Source: Pomacea canaliculata
Taxonomy: Eukaryota; Mollusca; Gastropoda; Architaenioglossa; Ampullariidae
DNA: 64,000 nucleotides
Direction of reading: 5' to 3'
NCBI RefSeq assembly: GCF_003073045.1
Contig: NC_037601.1
Span: 6,479,872 to 6,543,871 of the forward strand
This document shows, piece by piece, positions 34,367 through 47,540 of this stretch (its first letter is position 1; each line of letters opens with the position of its first letter). Made by a program: the position numbers and the translations under genes. The notes below the pieces were generated by a model. That model was not told where the DNA came from. It worked only from the letters and a program-made list of their open reading frames with translations, and made no database searches.

Positions 34367-35801
34367 GATTTTGTGATTCCTGTTCAAGAACTGGCAATCG
34401 TCAGAATACTGGGAAAAGTCTTGCTGATTAAAGTGTACCTGGAAAAAAGAAGTGTCACAAAGATATTATTACGATGATTGATTATACAGGTGAACGGTGA
34501 CAGGCAGACAATGTTTGATGTTCAAACTGAGGGACTCCGGCATAAACGATTCTCTCCCCAGTTGTGACTTTTTTCTTTGTCAGCGTGTGCTCTTCTCGCT
34601 CTGTCTTGTCTTGTCTGTCCTTTTTGGTTTTTTTAGATCATTGGAACAGAAATAAGCCATTCAAAAGATTTGTAGAAGCAAGAAAGTGACTATCGGTTTA
34701 AGAACGTATAACTTCTTTTGTGTTTTATTCTAATTATTTCAACATAAATAAAAAAATCGTTTTGTATTAGTTTGTTTCGTGTAATCTTGCAGACGGCCTT
34801 AGATTCCAAGTCTTTCTATTCTTCACAAACCAGGTCGGGTAGCATGATGGAACAGAGAATCTTTCAGTAGGTTTTCTCTCTTGTCAGTTTGGTCTCATCA
34901 GTTCCATGTACGTTATCTCTCTCTCCCCCTTTCTGTGTGTGTGTATGCGTGAGTGAAAACAGACAGTCTTAAAAACTATAATGCCAATTTACCTTTATAT
35001 ATATTACACCTGTATTTCATCCATGGATGTACGGCACTTTCGCCAAGTCCTCCGCTGTTAGTCTCAGCGATCCTATACGTATACAATGTCGAATGTGACT
35101 AAGCCGGAAGCTTTGTATACACCAGCATTGTTTTTTGAATCATCTGCAAGCAGTCTAGTCATACAAGTTCGTGATCACACTTCGATCAAGCTTACAAACA
35201 ACGATCAAATGTCCGCGATAGAAACCAGACACTCGATACAAACTAAATGGAAGCAACTAACAGAATAATTAGAATACGCAGTTGCCGAACCCGAAGGCAC
35301 ATTTTATTCGATACCCGTGTGGTGCAGCTGTCGGGAATGAGTATATATGACTCCGTATGGTTGGGAAAGGTAAAGCAGCAAGAGGGAGAGGAGATGAGCA
35401 TCACTCTCGATCATTAAAACATAATCCCGAGAAAAGCTTAAAAGTCTCACTCCCAACGGCTTAAAAAAGTATGGTGACGACCTTTACTTTCTACAAATCA
35501 ATGTACAGATCAACACTGACCAGATCTATTTACAAAAATACAATAATAACATTACATCCACGCGCACGCACACGCACACGCATACACTTGCAGTTTGTGC
35601 AACAGAATGAAACTGGCAGAACGTAAACATCCCGTTGGTTGCAGGGGATCCTGATTAACGCACACGACCCAAGCTGTTGTAGTTCTTGACCAATGAGTTG
35701 TTGAAATAAAAGAATACAACACCACCGACATACTAATTGTTCAAACAAGCGCAAAGGTGATGGTCTTGATAGCAAACGCATGCACGATCGTCTGCTATTC
35801 G
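34367..35801. other. TIFA-like 3' UTR and intergenic space
   Basis: The 3' UTR probably ends shortly after AATAAA at 34747. The remainder holds no recognised gene or element. Confidence 0.5.
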
Positions 35802-35809
35802 CCGGAAGT
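35802..35809 (+). promoter_or_regulatory. ETS-type promoter site of RBFA
   Basis: CCGGAAGT lies 80 bp upstream of the RBFA start codon, a common position for ETS-family sites in TATA-less housekeeping promoters. No TATA box is seen nearby. Confidence 0.4.
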
Positions 35810-35888
35810 TAGTAGGTCGTGGACTTTTGGTTTGAGTTGTCCGCGACCAAAATAAAACAGGGGAGACTACTCGGAAGGAGACCTTGAA

Positions 35889-38800
35889 ATGTGGAGGCCG
35901 TTGCGCTGTTTGCTAAAGACACATTATTCTAGTGTGATATCAGTCAACCAGAAGCAATGGATGTCGAACTCCAACATAAAGATGACAAAGACACTTCAAA
36001 AGTTGTTCAACAGAGGCGGTGGCATGAAGTAAGTATTGGTGAAAAATTCGCAACTGTACTTGTGGTCGTCTTTCATTCTTTGCCAATACAAGTTGGAATG
36101 AAGCGTGTTGTAATGTTTAACGCTGCACTCAATTACAGAATTAAAATAGGAAAGATCGGATACCGGAGAGTTGTGGGTGGCCAGCAAGAACAATGCAAAA
36201 CTATTGCTTGATACGATATTAATCGATTTATGTACAGTATTTCGACATACAGATTTTTGAATGCATTTGTTTTAAATAATGCAAATCTAGTATATGCCTT
36301 GGTCAGCGTTCCTGAATGATGAGCAATAATTATCTACAAAATTTAGTAAAGTATCTGTTTATTTTTCATTCTTTAGGAAGAAGTTGTACCCGAGCCCAAT
36401 CAGCAGTGTAAGTATTTAGCCAAAGCAAGCAGCGAAAAGTTATGAAGCCATCTAGTTAGTTCAGCTCACTTGGAGTAGATAAAAGGTTTGAGGTTTGTTT
36501 GTGCAAACGTCCATGTGTCCTCCCAGTCGAGAATAGATATGATATATTATTGATCTTTCAGAGAATGGTAAAGGCTACCCAAAGTCAAATATGAGATTAA
36601 TCCCAGTTTCTGACAAGCTAATAAAAGAACACACTGTATTTTATCTTTCATTAGATTCTTCATAAATTTTTCAATTTAGGTACATTTATATAAATATTGT
36701 AACCAGTATGCAGCATAGTCCATTATATATAATCAGAGCCAGTAGTCAGTTTATAGGTAGTGTCTTTACTAATTGGAAGTATGAACCAACAAATAATAAT
36801 AATGTCAAGGGAAAAGACAAATAAAATTTGTCTGCCTATGTACAAGCTTCAAGGTCATTTTATTCATTCATTTGTCCCTTCAATGTTACTGGTTTGATGC
36901 ACATGGATAGATGCAGCATTTGACAAAGCCTGCCACCCAGACCTGTCTTGGGTGATGTTGAGCAGGTCCTGCAACCAGTAGAGTGCTTTAAGTTCACAAG
37001 CCTGTTCTTCCACCATGGCATCAACCTCCCTTCTAAGCACCTTGAAAAGACAGGATGTTGTGCTGGATCACATGGCCAAACTGGATCAGCTTATATTGCT
37101 TGACTGTTGCGAGTAGGGGTTCCTGGTGTCCTTTGAGTGTGCCAACTGTGCTTCATATAAAGCAGGGGTGGGCAAAGTTTTCTTTTTTGGGGCGGTCTCA
37201 ATATTCTAAGCTATGCGGCGGGCCAGTAAAATACTAAAATACCCAGGCCAGATGACTACACGAAGAGCCTAATGATATTGGAATGGACAATAAATGAGTA
37301 CATAATGGCGTTCACTTACCAAATTTATTGTGTAAAGTGAAGCTGTTTGAATTCTCTCACAATAAAATTTTGAAACTAGCCTTTCTTTTGAAAACAACCA
37401 CTCTTTATGCTCTCTACCATCTACATCAGACATGTTAGCTGTGTTATTTATTATCTTTGTACTTCATCTGTGTTAGAATGCTATGGAGTGCTGATTTCTA
37501 ATTTTGTTTTACTTAATAAATTAAATTTTCATCAAAAGGCTGAATAAAAATATGTAAAACAAGTGCACTTCACATTTTGGCAGATGGGCCGGTCCAAAGA
37601 CGTCGGTAGGCAAGTCTGCCCACCTCTGATATAAAGTCATTGGTTTTATGTTCTCTGCATAAGATCCAGAGCATCCTCCTAAGGCACTTGTTCACGAATA
37701 CCTGGAGTCTACTCTCTGTGTTGAAGTCCATGCTTCACATCTGGTCCTATTTTGAGGGGGGCTTGTGAAGATCATTGTTTGTGGTAAACCTGATATTTTG
37801 GCAGCACCAAACCCTGGTCAGTCTAGCCATTGCTGCTGTCATGATCTTAATGCAGATATCTGTCATGGAGCTGCCACCTTTGAAGAGGGTGGCTCCCAAG
37901 TACTTAATGCTGTACTTCGAGCCATACTTCATTAATATAGATCTCTGCTTTACCGTTGCCAGTAACTGCACTTTTTCTTATCATTGGTGGTCTCCATTCC
38001 ATATATGTTTGAAGTGTCAGTCTGTAAGTGTTATAAGGTCTTGCAGTTTTGCTTATGCCTGCTATCGGATCAATGCAGTCTTCAAAGCATAATTTGCTAA
38101 TCATCGTTCCACCAATAGAAATGGAAAGGTGATGATCATGAAGGGTTTTACACATATTTTCCAAAAAGGTGTTGAACACTATATGTTATAGCAGGCTCTA
38201 CTCTCACATGCATAAACAGCTAAATAATACTGGCATAAACATCTCCAGAATTTGGCAGAAAAAAATTGGCAGTACATCACTGTGAAGTGAATTTTTATTC
38301 CTACCTCTCTAAGAAGCCCTTCATTTAGCACCATTCAGGAACATTTCCTGCCTTTTTGCTCTGTAAAGTTCATCATTGAAACTTTTTTTTTTTTAACTGT
38401 CTGACAGTTTTTTTAAAAATCTTTTTTTCCTGCCAAACATTTTACTTACCTTCTTAAAGTACATAGACATGTTCAGAAAAACTTGACTGGTCTATACATT
38501 TTGATTGATTTATAATTTATGTTGGCCTTATTGCAGCAGTTTGTCTTTTGCCAGAATCTGCAGAAATTAAATAGTCCATTCAGTTTTTAATTTTAATATA
38601 CAAATTTGACCTGCTTTTATTTTTGAGCTAGGTGTTCAATGGTTTTTATCCTTGCATACTTTTGGCTTTCCATCTTGCACTTTCTCGTTTTTATGATCCA
38701 TCGTTGATATATAATCACCTTATCAGATCAAAACATTTTTCAACTATGATGTAGTCCAAGTTGTTGGTGTGACATCATTCACCATTTTTTTTTGTTAGTT

Positions 38801-40706
38801 TGTTTCCTTAGTACTGCAGAATTCACTTGCTGGTACACTATACATTTTTTCTTCAATAGATGTTTAGCAAAGAGGATGAATTTACTCCAAAAGTAAAACC
38901 TGTGTATACTGAAGGACAGTTGAGACGCGCTCGTCAGGTTGGACATGTCTTGTATGACGCCATTGTACAAATTGTCAATTCAGGGCAGCTGTCGCCACAG
39001 ATTGCTGAAATGGCAGTGGAGATAGTACAAGTAAGATGCACATTATAGGGTCCATGTTGAAATAAATGGCAGAAGATTAAATGCATACTTTTTTTTGCAA
39101 CCAAGAATTTTGTAATAATAATGGCCATATACTTTAGTACCTATGACAGATTTAGAGGGTAAACATCATTAAATAAAACTTTTCTGTTTTGAAATTGTAT
39201 AGTTGATTGACTTCTTTCAGTAAGATGTAATTTCTGTTTAGAGGTTACTGTACCAAAAAGTTACATTTGTTGTATCGTTTTCTCCCTTTTAATTAAGCTT
39301 AATAAATGTGCTTTATTTACATTGAAATTACCTTTCTTGGAGGTATTTCAATATATATAACATTTAGAGAGTGAAATTATTAGGGTTTGGTTATAGCATC
39401 ACTGTTATAAATAACTGTTTATGTACATGGGTGAGAAACATGCATTCAATTAATGTAGGTGAAAGTGGTTCCTAACTTCAGTGCTGTCAATATCTACTGG
39501 ATGGCAAGTGGATCTGATAAAGATGGCAGAGTGCAGACTTTATTGCAGCAGCATGAAGGGACACTAAGGTGAGGATGGTTTGTAGTTTGGTAATAGTACT
39601 CTAACTCAGAAGGTGTCTGCTAAAGATAAGTTAGTGGATATATTTTTTTGGCTGTAAATTTTTTTTTACAATGCTTAGTAAGATAATAATAATAATAAAA
39701 AATATAGCCGATTCATATAGCACATTTCTTGACTACACAGTAGACTCGAAGCACTTTACACAAATGAAGACGTCTAAATAGATTCTAAATGTTCATAGCA
39801 CAATATATGTTTACAGCAAAACAGCAACAGACAGGAAAAAAACTTCAGGAAAAAAGAATCTTGTACACAAAACCACACCATCAAAAAGTGAACAATAGGT
39901 TTGGAAAGGCGATTAAATTTTAACACTTGTGTCAAACGTTTTTCCCCAATAGTAAACAATTAAAAAATCCTGTACATGCAAAAACTTTTAACTCTATCTC
40001 ATGTTGTGGTTGTCTTTGCAGGCAGATTTTGACATCCTACCACATTTTGGGTCGAATCCCACGTCTTTCTTTTGTAAGAGATGACAGCCAAGCTCACTAT
40101 ATGCAAGTGGAGCATCTTCTGAGTACTGCAGACTTTGGACCTGACTTCACGCCCTCGCAGTTGACCACTTCTATTCGTGATAATATATACCATAAGAGAA
40201 GCAACGATCACAGCCTCTCTGATTCAAATCGATTAGTAGTAGATAGACTTCAGCATGATCTGCAGCAGCAAAATAATTTTAACAACACAGCTGACTTTCA
40301 TGATAAATCTTTACCTCAGGCAGTAACTTGTGAAGTTTCCAATCTTATTTCTTGTGGTGCAGCATTGGATGCTAAATGCACAGAGTTGTTTGATGCAAAA
40401 GAGAAGGATACGCCTGCTAGCATGTTACAAGCAGGTTTCAGAGACAATCTGTATGGAGTTGAACACACACAGCTTATGAATAAGGTTTTGACACGCAAGA
40501 AAAAGACCAGAGTACCAATCACTGCTACAGAAAGTAGCCCTTCAGATATCACACCTGTCATGGATGCTAACAGCCTGAAGAATTTGGTGAGAAAGAGGCG
40601 TGAAGCTAAAGGCAGACAACTCTCTGACTACCATTATCTTGGCATGCAAGACTGGAGTTCTGATGATGATAAAGTAACTACTGATGATGAATTTGATGAA
40701 AGATGA
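35889..40706 (+). CDS. RBFA: RBFA, mitochondrial ribosome-binding factor A
   Basis: Five exons: 35889-36028, 36377-36407 (31 nt), 38860-39030, 39459-39568 and 40022-40706; 1137 nt, 378 aa (human about 343). RBFA assists maturation of the small mitoribosomal subunit rRNA. The N-terminus MWRPLRCLLKTHYSS is basic and suits mitochondrial import. KTLQKLFNR..GMKKKLYPSP parallels human NWLKKFASKTKKKVWYESP. The KH-like RbfA fold covers about 70-175: RRARQVGHVLYDAIVQIV, VKVVPNFSAVNIYWMA and the LGRIPRLSFVRDDS strand. STADFGPDF matches human AVADFGPRD. The C-terminal third is polar and low-complexity with a conserved HTQLMNKVLTRKKK patch and ends in an acidic SSDDDKVTTDDEFDER. Poly(A) signal AATAAA is at 40742-40747, close to the stop. 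Intron 2 hosts nested transposons. Confidence 0.92.
36860..38185 (-). mobile_element. LINE reverse-transcriptase fragment, likely RTE/Craft-type
   Basis: Read on the - strand, 38179-37904 encodes the palm region (MFNTFLENMCKTLHDHH, SISIGGTMISKLCFEDCID, i.e. decayed FADDID). Then 37971-37747 encodes IKYLGATLFKGGSSMTDI and ARLTRVW, and 37130-37080 encodes QEPLLATVKQYKLIQFGHV. This is the usual order of the C-terminal half of such LINE proteins. The fragment has several stops and shifts and is dead. It is split by the hAT-type element at 37163-37628. Subfamily placement is from memory. Confidence 0.8.
37163..37628. mobile_element. 466-bp hAT-type MITE with 8-bp TSD
   Basis: The left end CAGGGGTGGGCAAAGTTTTC and the inverted right end CAGAGGTGGGCAGACTTGCC are hAT-like terminal inverted repeats. 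The flanks ATATAAAG (37155-37162) and ATATAAAG (37629-37636) are identical 8-bp target-site duplications. The interior is AT-rich and non-coding. It lies inside the LINE fragment, so it is the younger insertion. Confidence 0.9.
39666..39775 (-). repeat. LINE/SINE-type 3' tail fragment
   Basis: On the - strand this reads GTAAAGTGCTTCGAGT, then TGCTATATGAATCGGC, then an ATT-repeat tail, the typical 3' end of non-LTR elements. It lies in RBFA intron 4. Confidence 0.6.
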
Positions 40707-40741
40707 TTTGGAAATCTGTTTCAGGTCTAACCTATAAGAGT

Positions 40742-40747
40742 AATAAA
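40742..40747 (+). terminator. RBFA poly(A) signal
   Basis: AATAAA lies 35 bases after the RBFA stop codon. Confidence 0.55.
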
Positions 40748-41778
40748 TGTTTTTTAGATTACTGTAGAAGACTTTTGTAGTACATGTATCACAATTAGTG
40801 CTTTTGAAACAGCTGGAGACAAGAGCTATAGCATATACAACTGCAAAGTAGAATTTTTGTGAATCTTTTTCGGTTGGAAGTGGTGTTTTGGAGACAAAAA
40901 GAAGCAGATGCATCAGTATTTACAAAAATACCTTCAAAATTGTTTCATCTTTGAAGATCGTTTTCAGCAGCAGATGTGCCTGATGTATGATACAAAGACT
41001 GATCTAGGATCTTAAAATCCTTTTATTAAGACAACATGATAAAAAAGAGTAGAAAAGGGACCCATCAAACTAAAATCACTTCTGGCAATTTCACTCTTTT
41101 GCTCGGTATGTTTGATATAAAATAAAATAAGCTCCATGAAACAGAAGATGTAATAACAATCAGATATGCAGATTTCTTTCTTATTTGCTTTGCCATCTTC
41201 ATCCTTAAGTAATCTCCAGCAACTAATCTGAACAATGTATTTTTTTCTAAATGTAAAATATAGTGCCGGAAGGAAAAATTACAGCTACATTTGCATTCAA
41301 TATCATTTTGTACCTCGCTGGCCTTGCACACGTCAGTGAAATTTTGAGGGAATCTTTTTTGGTGTATGCAAATTTACTGGTTAGATATGAATTCATACAC
41401 AAGGATTTATAGTGTATGTAAACACAGACAATTAACAAAATATCATTTATAACAAGTGCAAACGGGTTCAGTTCACATTTAAATTTATGCTTTCCTACTT
41501 CTTTCCTTCTTGAACAGATGATCAACAATACTCATAACTTAATCCCCACAAGAAGCATCATCACATTTTTATTTCTGTGCATCTTTTCCCCTAATAGAAC
41601 AGGCATAAAAACAAAATGCAATCACTGCATAAATAAAAGCTCTGAACTAATTTAAATCCAAGCACCATTTTCTAAAGACCATAGTTAAACCAGTTCACAT
41701 TCGTAGATGACTTCCTCCAGTAGGTCAAGAACCAGTAGCTTCTTTTCTACATTCCCTTCAACCTCTTCTGCTGCTTTA

Positions 41779-44700
41779 TTATGGCTTTGGCTCTATCCTG
41801 TTTCCAGAACGTGCAATAGGAATTAGCTCTTGCCGCAACTCCAAAGGCAGGTATGTAGCAATGAGCGTGTTGAGAGAACATGAATCTGTGATCAAGCCTT
41901 GTCTGCACACACATTAAAAGATGACATTTAGGTTCTTTTCTAGTTAAAAGAAATTCACGAATTAATTTTACGAGTGATTTGTAAAGTATATTCATTTTAA
42001 TAATATTTTACTATTAATAATGTCATGGACAAGTGAAATGCTACATTGTTTCCAATTAAAGTTATGCATGCCTGAGTTAGCATGTTTTAGTCACGGGCCA
42101 AAGGAAGATTTATGAAAGTGTTCTTAAAAAGTATAGAATGTTCTAAAAGGGCAGTGTGCCCTATACATTGACCACCTGGCAAGCTCTGCACTTGCAATGA
42201 AACTATGAGAGTCACCAAGTTGAATTATGTGTGAGAAGTGAAAACTACCTTCCCAGAAAAGTGTGATGAATAAAACCCTATCTTTATGTTCGCTGAATAT
42301 TTGGAAACAACTTTTTTGCATTTCACGATATTTCTCTAGAATAGGTTTATTTAAAAAAAATTAATAAAAAAGACAATGTCAAATTACCTGTAACTTCGTT
42401 ATACAATCAACAGACAGGCAAAAGTTAATGAAAATAACAATGAACTGCATCTTTAGAAATGATTTGAAAGTAGAGATGGTGAATGTCTTATGAAAAAGGA
42501 GGAGAATTCCAGTTTTAATGCACTTCTAACATGAATAGGTTAACAAGTATTTTAGGATTACACTTTTTTTTAAAAGAATGGTTTGGTAGTTTGTGTTTGG
42601 TTTGAAACAAAATAAGAGTATTCTCTGTACTCAGGTAATGTACTTTTAATTTATAGCTGGTTTTATAGGAACTGCTTATGTTTGCATATTTAGGTTATCT
42701 GACCTGTAATTAATTTTACATCCTTGCGTAAGAAGACTATCAGTATTAGCTTTCTCAACATGGCTGTCTATGTCTCCTATAAAGAAATGGAGCAAATACT
42801 CTCAAAGCAAAAACAAACCAGATCATGACCTTTTCATCAACAGTTCTACATCAGACTCGTTGATTGTTTTTCGATGTGCATGGACAGCATAAGCTTCCAA
42901 ATCTTCCGCCATACGCTGCCAGTACTGCTCAGAGCTGTCAACAGTTCCAAGATCCCGAGTTTCAAAACAAAAAAAAAGCTTGTATATTAATATTATATGC
43001 ATCAGTCACTACTAGTACCTGCTGCTTTTCTTGAAATCCTACCAAATGAAAAAAACATGGGTATAGCAGTGTCAACCATGCTTAAAAAAAAAAAAAGGGT
43101 ATAACTCTCATGTCAAGCACACAAAAACATTGGTATAACTCTTGTCAACCATGCTTTAAGGATTTCTTAAGAAAGTCTAAAGAAGCTTGCAGCATGTACC
43201 TAGAGCATCACAGATTACAGCCCCTTGCTTACATGCAATTCTTGCTGCTGGCCACACCTAATGTCAATAAAATATTCTTTAAACCTGAGTGCTTGTGTTT
43301 TGAATACGCATGCATGCATGAATGAAATGCAAATGATTTCATTCTCTCCCTTCAATGGTCAAAAACAACTCACGATTTCTCCACTTCTGCCAGAGCCTCT
43401 TTTGTCAGCCGCAGATTGCAAAAATGAGCAAAGGTTGCTTTGACAATACGAGTTGGCAGGCCATTAACGCATTTCTTAGCTGGCCTTGAACAAGGTGCTG
43501 CTCTTCTTTTCTGACCTGACAAAACTGTTCTGTGGACAGTGTTTCTTGAACAAAACAGTAAAACAAAAAGCATATTTTTTTGTAACTGAAAATGCAAAAT
43601 TTAATTAGTCAATGAACAAGCTTCAAATCTGAATCTCAAACCTGTCTAGAAACTATGCCCATCTATCAGCTTACTATGAAGTGACATGAACAGGACCCAA
43701 ACATGTACTATGCACAAAACATGACTTGTTCTACTGAAATGGTCGATAATCAGGATAAGCTGTTATGGTTCATTTGTTGCCACCGATAAATGTAGTCATT
43801 TTTTTTCAATAGCAAAACATTATTTTACTATCATCAATCTGCCTTTTGTTCAACCATTCATTTTATAGACTCTATTATTTGATACCAAGATCTGCTAAAA
43901 GTGGCTTACCTCTCAGCTGCAGGAGATCTTGTGAATGGTGTATCTGGCTTTGAATGAAGTTTTGGTGTCTTTAGAGGTGAATAGACATCACTGTCACAAA
44001 TAAACCATATATAAATATGCACACATATCTATATTTGCATCATGTTCTTATCATCTGTAATGGAACACACTTGGATGAAATTATGCTAATAAATTTTTCT
44101 CTACCACTGTGCTATTTTATAACAAATACAAAATATCTGAAAATGTAAAAACTTGATGGCACATAAACACTAAGCATGCAGAACTGAGCAATAGAAAGAC
44201 TATGAGAGAAAAATGTAAAGAGAAAGAAAGGCAAAAATGTCAGTTTAGTAAACAGTGAAATAAGACTGCCATCTGTTAAAGCACCTAAGGTATTCATCAG
44301 CGCCAGGAAGCTCTGCCTCTGTGGTACTGGCTGACAAATCCCTTGGCTCATGTAGAGATGGATCTTGGTTTTCTACCTGCTTCTGAATACTTTTACCTGA
44401 TGGTGTGGTCAAGCTTGGTCTACTGGCTGAAATTTCTGTAAAGATATTTATATACAAGTTGAATGACTTGTGTCTGGGTTATCTAGATAAATGCAAAATA
44501 TCTTTAGAAATAAACTTTGCCAATGTACAGATTATGTTGGAAATAACACATTACAAGATGAATGGAATATCTAAAATCACAACAGAAATTATCAGTATCA
44601 GTGAAGAAACTCTGATACTTTGTCAATTTGCAACTCAAAGAAAAGTCAGCCAATCTAAGCAGTTTTAGTAAATACTCTCTCCGTTATTTTTGAGAGCCTT

Positions 44701-47540
44701 TTCATCCTTTAGTTTTCCACAAAGATGTGTAATAAAAAAAAAACTTCAGCACCTATCTAACCCAACTGAAACTGGAGAGCTCATTAAGGCAAAATGTTGC
44801 AGGCCAAATGATCAAGAAAATATTTTTTTTTAATCCATTAAACAGAACCAAAATGAAAAACCCAAACCAAAGGGAAAAATATAAACTGCAAACAATTCAA
44901 GTTTTGTCTAAGGTGACAAATGTTCTGAAAAAATAAAAATAAAAATAATGATGTCTGATGATATACCTATGCTGCCATCAGCAGTGCCCAATGGGGAACC
45001 ATCCCTCACACTCATACCGCTAATCTGAGCATCATTACTTGGGTAGACAGGCATCACAGATTTTAAGGAAGAACCAGAGGTCTGCATTGTCAGCATGGAG
45101 CTAGTTGTAACTGGTGTTCTAGATTTTTCTTCTCTGTGTTCAGTCTCTGACAACTTTGTGCGGTTTAAATGACGACCTCTGGAAGTCCTAGGAGACAATT
45201 TCTTTGTGCTCCCACTTTGCATGACTGCTAGAATAGATTCTTTATGTTTGTCAGCCTCACTTTTATCAACTGTCTGATGTTTGATGAGTTCATCATTTTT
45301 CTTGCTTGGTGGAGTACGAGTTTTCTTATGCTGCTGAGGTGAGTTCAGCGCTACCTTACGAGCAGAAATTGCCTGAATTCTTCCACTGAAACGACGAGGG
45401 CTCTCCGTTTGCTCTGCTGTGTTATTTAACGAAGATTGCATCTGTGTTGGTAAAATACTTGATGGAGAAACATTTGAAGGCTTTGACAGTTCTCCATCTT
45501 CCTGATTACAGGAGACGGTATGTTTGATTGAACTGTCCAACGTTTTGTCAAGCTGTGAATGTCTTTCATTCACTGAATCACTTGTTGGTGCCTCCTCTGA
45601 TTGAGTCATGATGTCAGCCCCGGGCAGGTCTTTATTGCTTGGTTGGACAACAGCATCTCTACTGCTGCCAAATACATCAGCAAAAATATTTCTGTCCTCA
45701 TTCTGTACTTCATTTGCATTCCTATGACTGCTTGAATCTTGACTGTTGCTTTTGTTCTTATCTTTGTATAAATTATGTGAGTTTTCTTCAAGCTGTTCAG
45801 GCAAACCATCTTCTTCCTCTTCTTGTGGCTGGCTTGTCATAGCTTCTGGTTGTGGAGTTAAGGCAGTGTCATTCTGAGGTTGTGGGGTCAAAGCAGTGTT
45901 GGCCTGAGGTTTCACCTCATTTGGAAGGATATTAAGTCTTCCCCTCTTCCCCCAAAAGCGTGCACCCCTCTCATTGATTAGACTCTTGTTGTTACTGTTG
46001 AAGCTGAAAAAAAAAAAAAAAAAAGAAAATGAAAAAAAGAAAACCAACAGCATTTTAACAAGCTACCAAAAAGATTTAACAACTTACAAAACAAGGTAAG
46101 CACCTTTGTGAAGGGTGACAAAAAACTTAAGCTGCCACTAACAATTACAACTCTTCCAAGAAAAAGTTTTAAGGGGCAGACATTTTTAAAACTCAGTGTA
46201 TTTATATTTGATAACAATGAAAGAAAAAAAAAGACTGCAAAATTTGTAAAGTGCATACTCACACTCCTAAGGAGTATGCTCTTAGTTTAAAAACAAGAGC
46301 GAAACATGGACAGCATATGAGGGACAGGAACACAAACAAATAACATATGAGATATAAAAGAATAAACAGTCGTATTAAACAAAGAATAAAATCAAATTCA
46401 CAAAAAACACAAAGAGGAACCAAATAACAAGAACAAGAGCTGAGAAGAACATGATATTGCACAAGGAAGGGTGTGAAAAAAAAAAAGTATACCTGTCATC
46501 AATCATAGAGACTCCTACTTCACTTAGAAAAGCACTGACGTTAGGAACTGCATGGCTTTCACTTAATGTAGGTGCCTGTCGTGTAACTGGAGTTTCTTCA
46601 GGAGCTGCAAAAAACCACATGACAATATTAAATGTTCACTTGTGAACATCTTAGATGCTGTGGATTTATGCATGTGACTTGAATAATGGCTTGCATTTCT
46701 CGTGTGCTTCAGGTCTGGATTACGACAAAATAATAAATTAGCACAGAATAGCCAGGATGGATGTGCACTGCATTGTGCTGACATTTTTTTTACCTTGCTC
46801 TAAAAGTCCTACAATGTTGGTTCGAGGTGTGTACTTTTTAGCAACATCTTCCAGATCTGGTGTAGCAGAAACAGAACGACGAACAGCAGTTTTGTGGACA
46901 ACTGTTTTACGCAAGGATACTTCAGATCTGGAAACTCTTTTTTGTTGGCGGGTAGCAGGCTGTGCAGTATTGTGCACTGACAGCATGTTTTGTATCTGTA
47001 GAGTAACAATCCATTACAACAGTTTTGTACACTAACTGCAGTCCCTTTGGACATTATATACATATTCAAATGAAATATCATCCATAATAGAATGTTTCTC
47101 CACACATGTGAAATGAGTCTCAGTGTTTCTTAGCTGCTAAACAGAAATAAAACTGTAGTTATATTAGACACACATCAATTAAGTGGTTTTTACTTGTATG
47201 GATGCATGCTTCAACTGGTTTTAATGTATCTATATACATGGTATGTGCATCCACCCCCATTCTCCCAACACACACATATACCTTTATGCATTGATACAGA
47301 AAAAAAACCTTCTGATTTCTCTGCAAAGACCAAAAGTCACATAAATATTAATGTAAAATAAATGTAACATACCAGCTGTCTGGGTGTTTCACCGGTCGTT
47401 TTATCATCAGAGCTTTGAGAACTTGTGCTGATGTCTGCCTTTGCGGCCAAGTGCCTTCGCCGTGTCTTGGGTTGGCCATCTTCTGTATCAACGCTTCGCA
47501 AGTTCCTCAGTCCTGTGGTACGTAGTGCTGGGGCTGTCAT
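41779..47540 (-). CDS. CENPT: CENP-T, histone-fold kinetochore protein
   Basis: Nine exons on the - strand: 47540-47373, 46995-46794, 46604-46493, 46003-44967, 44435-44285, 43990-43910, 43544-43374, 42934-42830 and 41902-41779; 2151 nt, 716 aa. CENP-T with CENP-W forms a histone-fold dimer in the inner kinetochore and recruits NDC80. The last three exons carry the histone fold and C-terminal extension: TRIVKATFAHFCNLRLTKEA, DLEAYAVHAHRKTINESDVE, LLMKRQGLITD, YLPLELRQELIPIARSGN. These match human CENP-T closely, for example DDLEVFAAHAGRKTVKPEDLE. Near residue 112 the sequence YTPRTNIVGLLE resembles the human TPRTLL motifs (Thr11, Thr85) that CDK1 phosphorylates for NDC80 binding. VSAFLSEV near residue 145 recalls human VGAFLRDL. 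The middle is a long disordered, Ser/Lys-rich linker, mostly in the 1-kb exon. A TAATAAA overlaps the stop. Confidence 0.93.
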
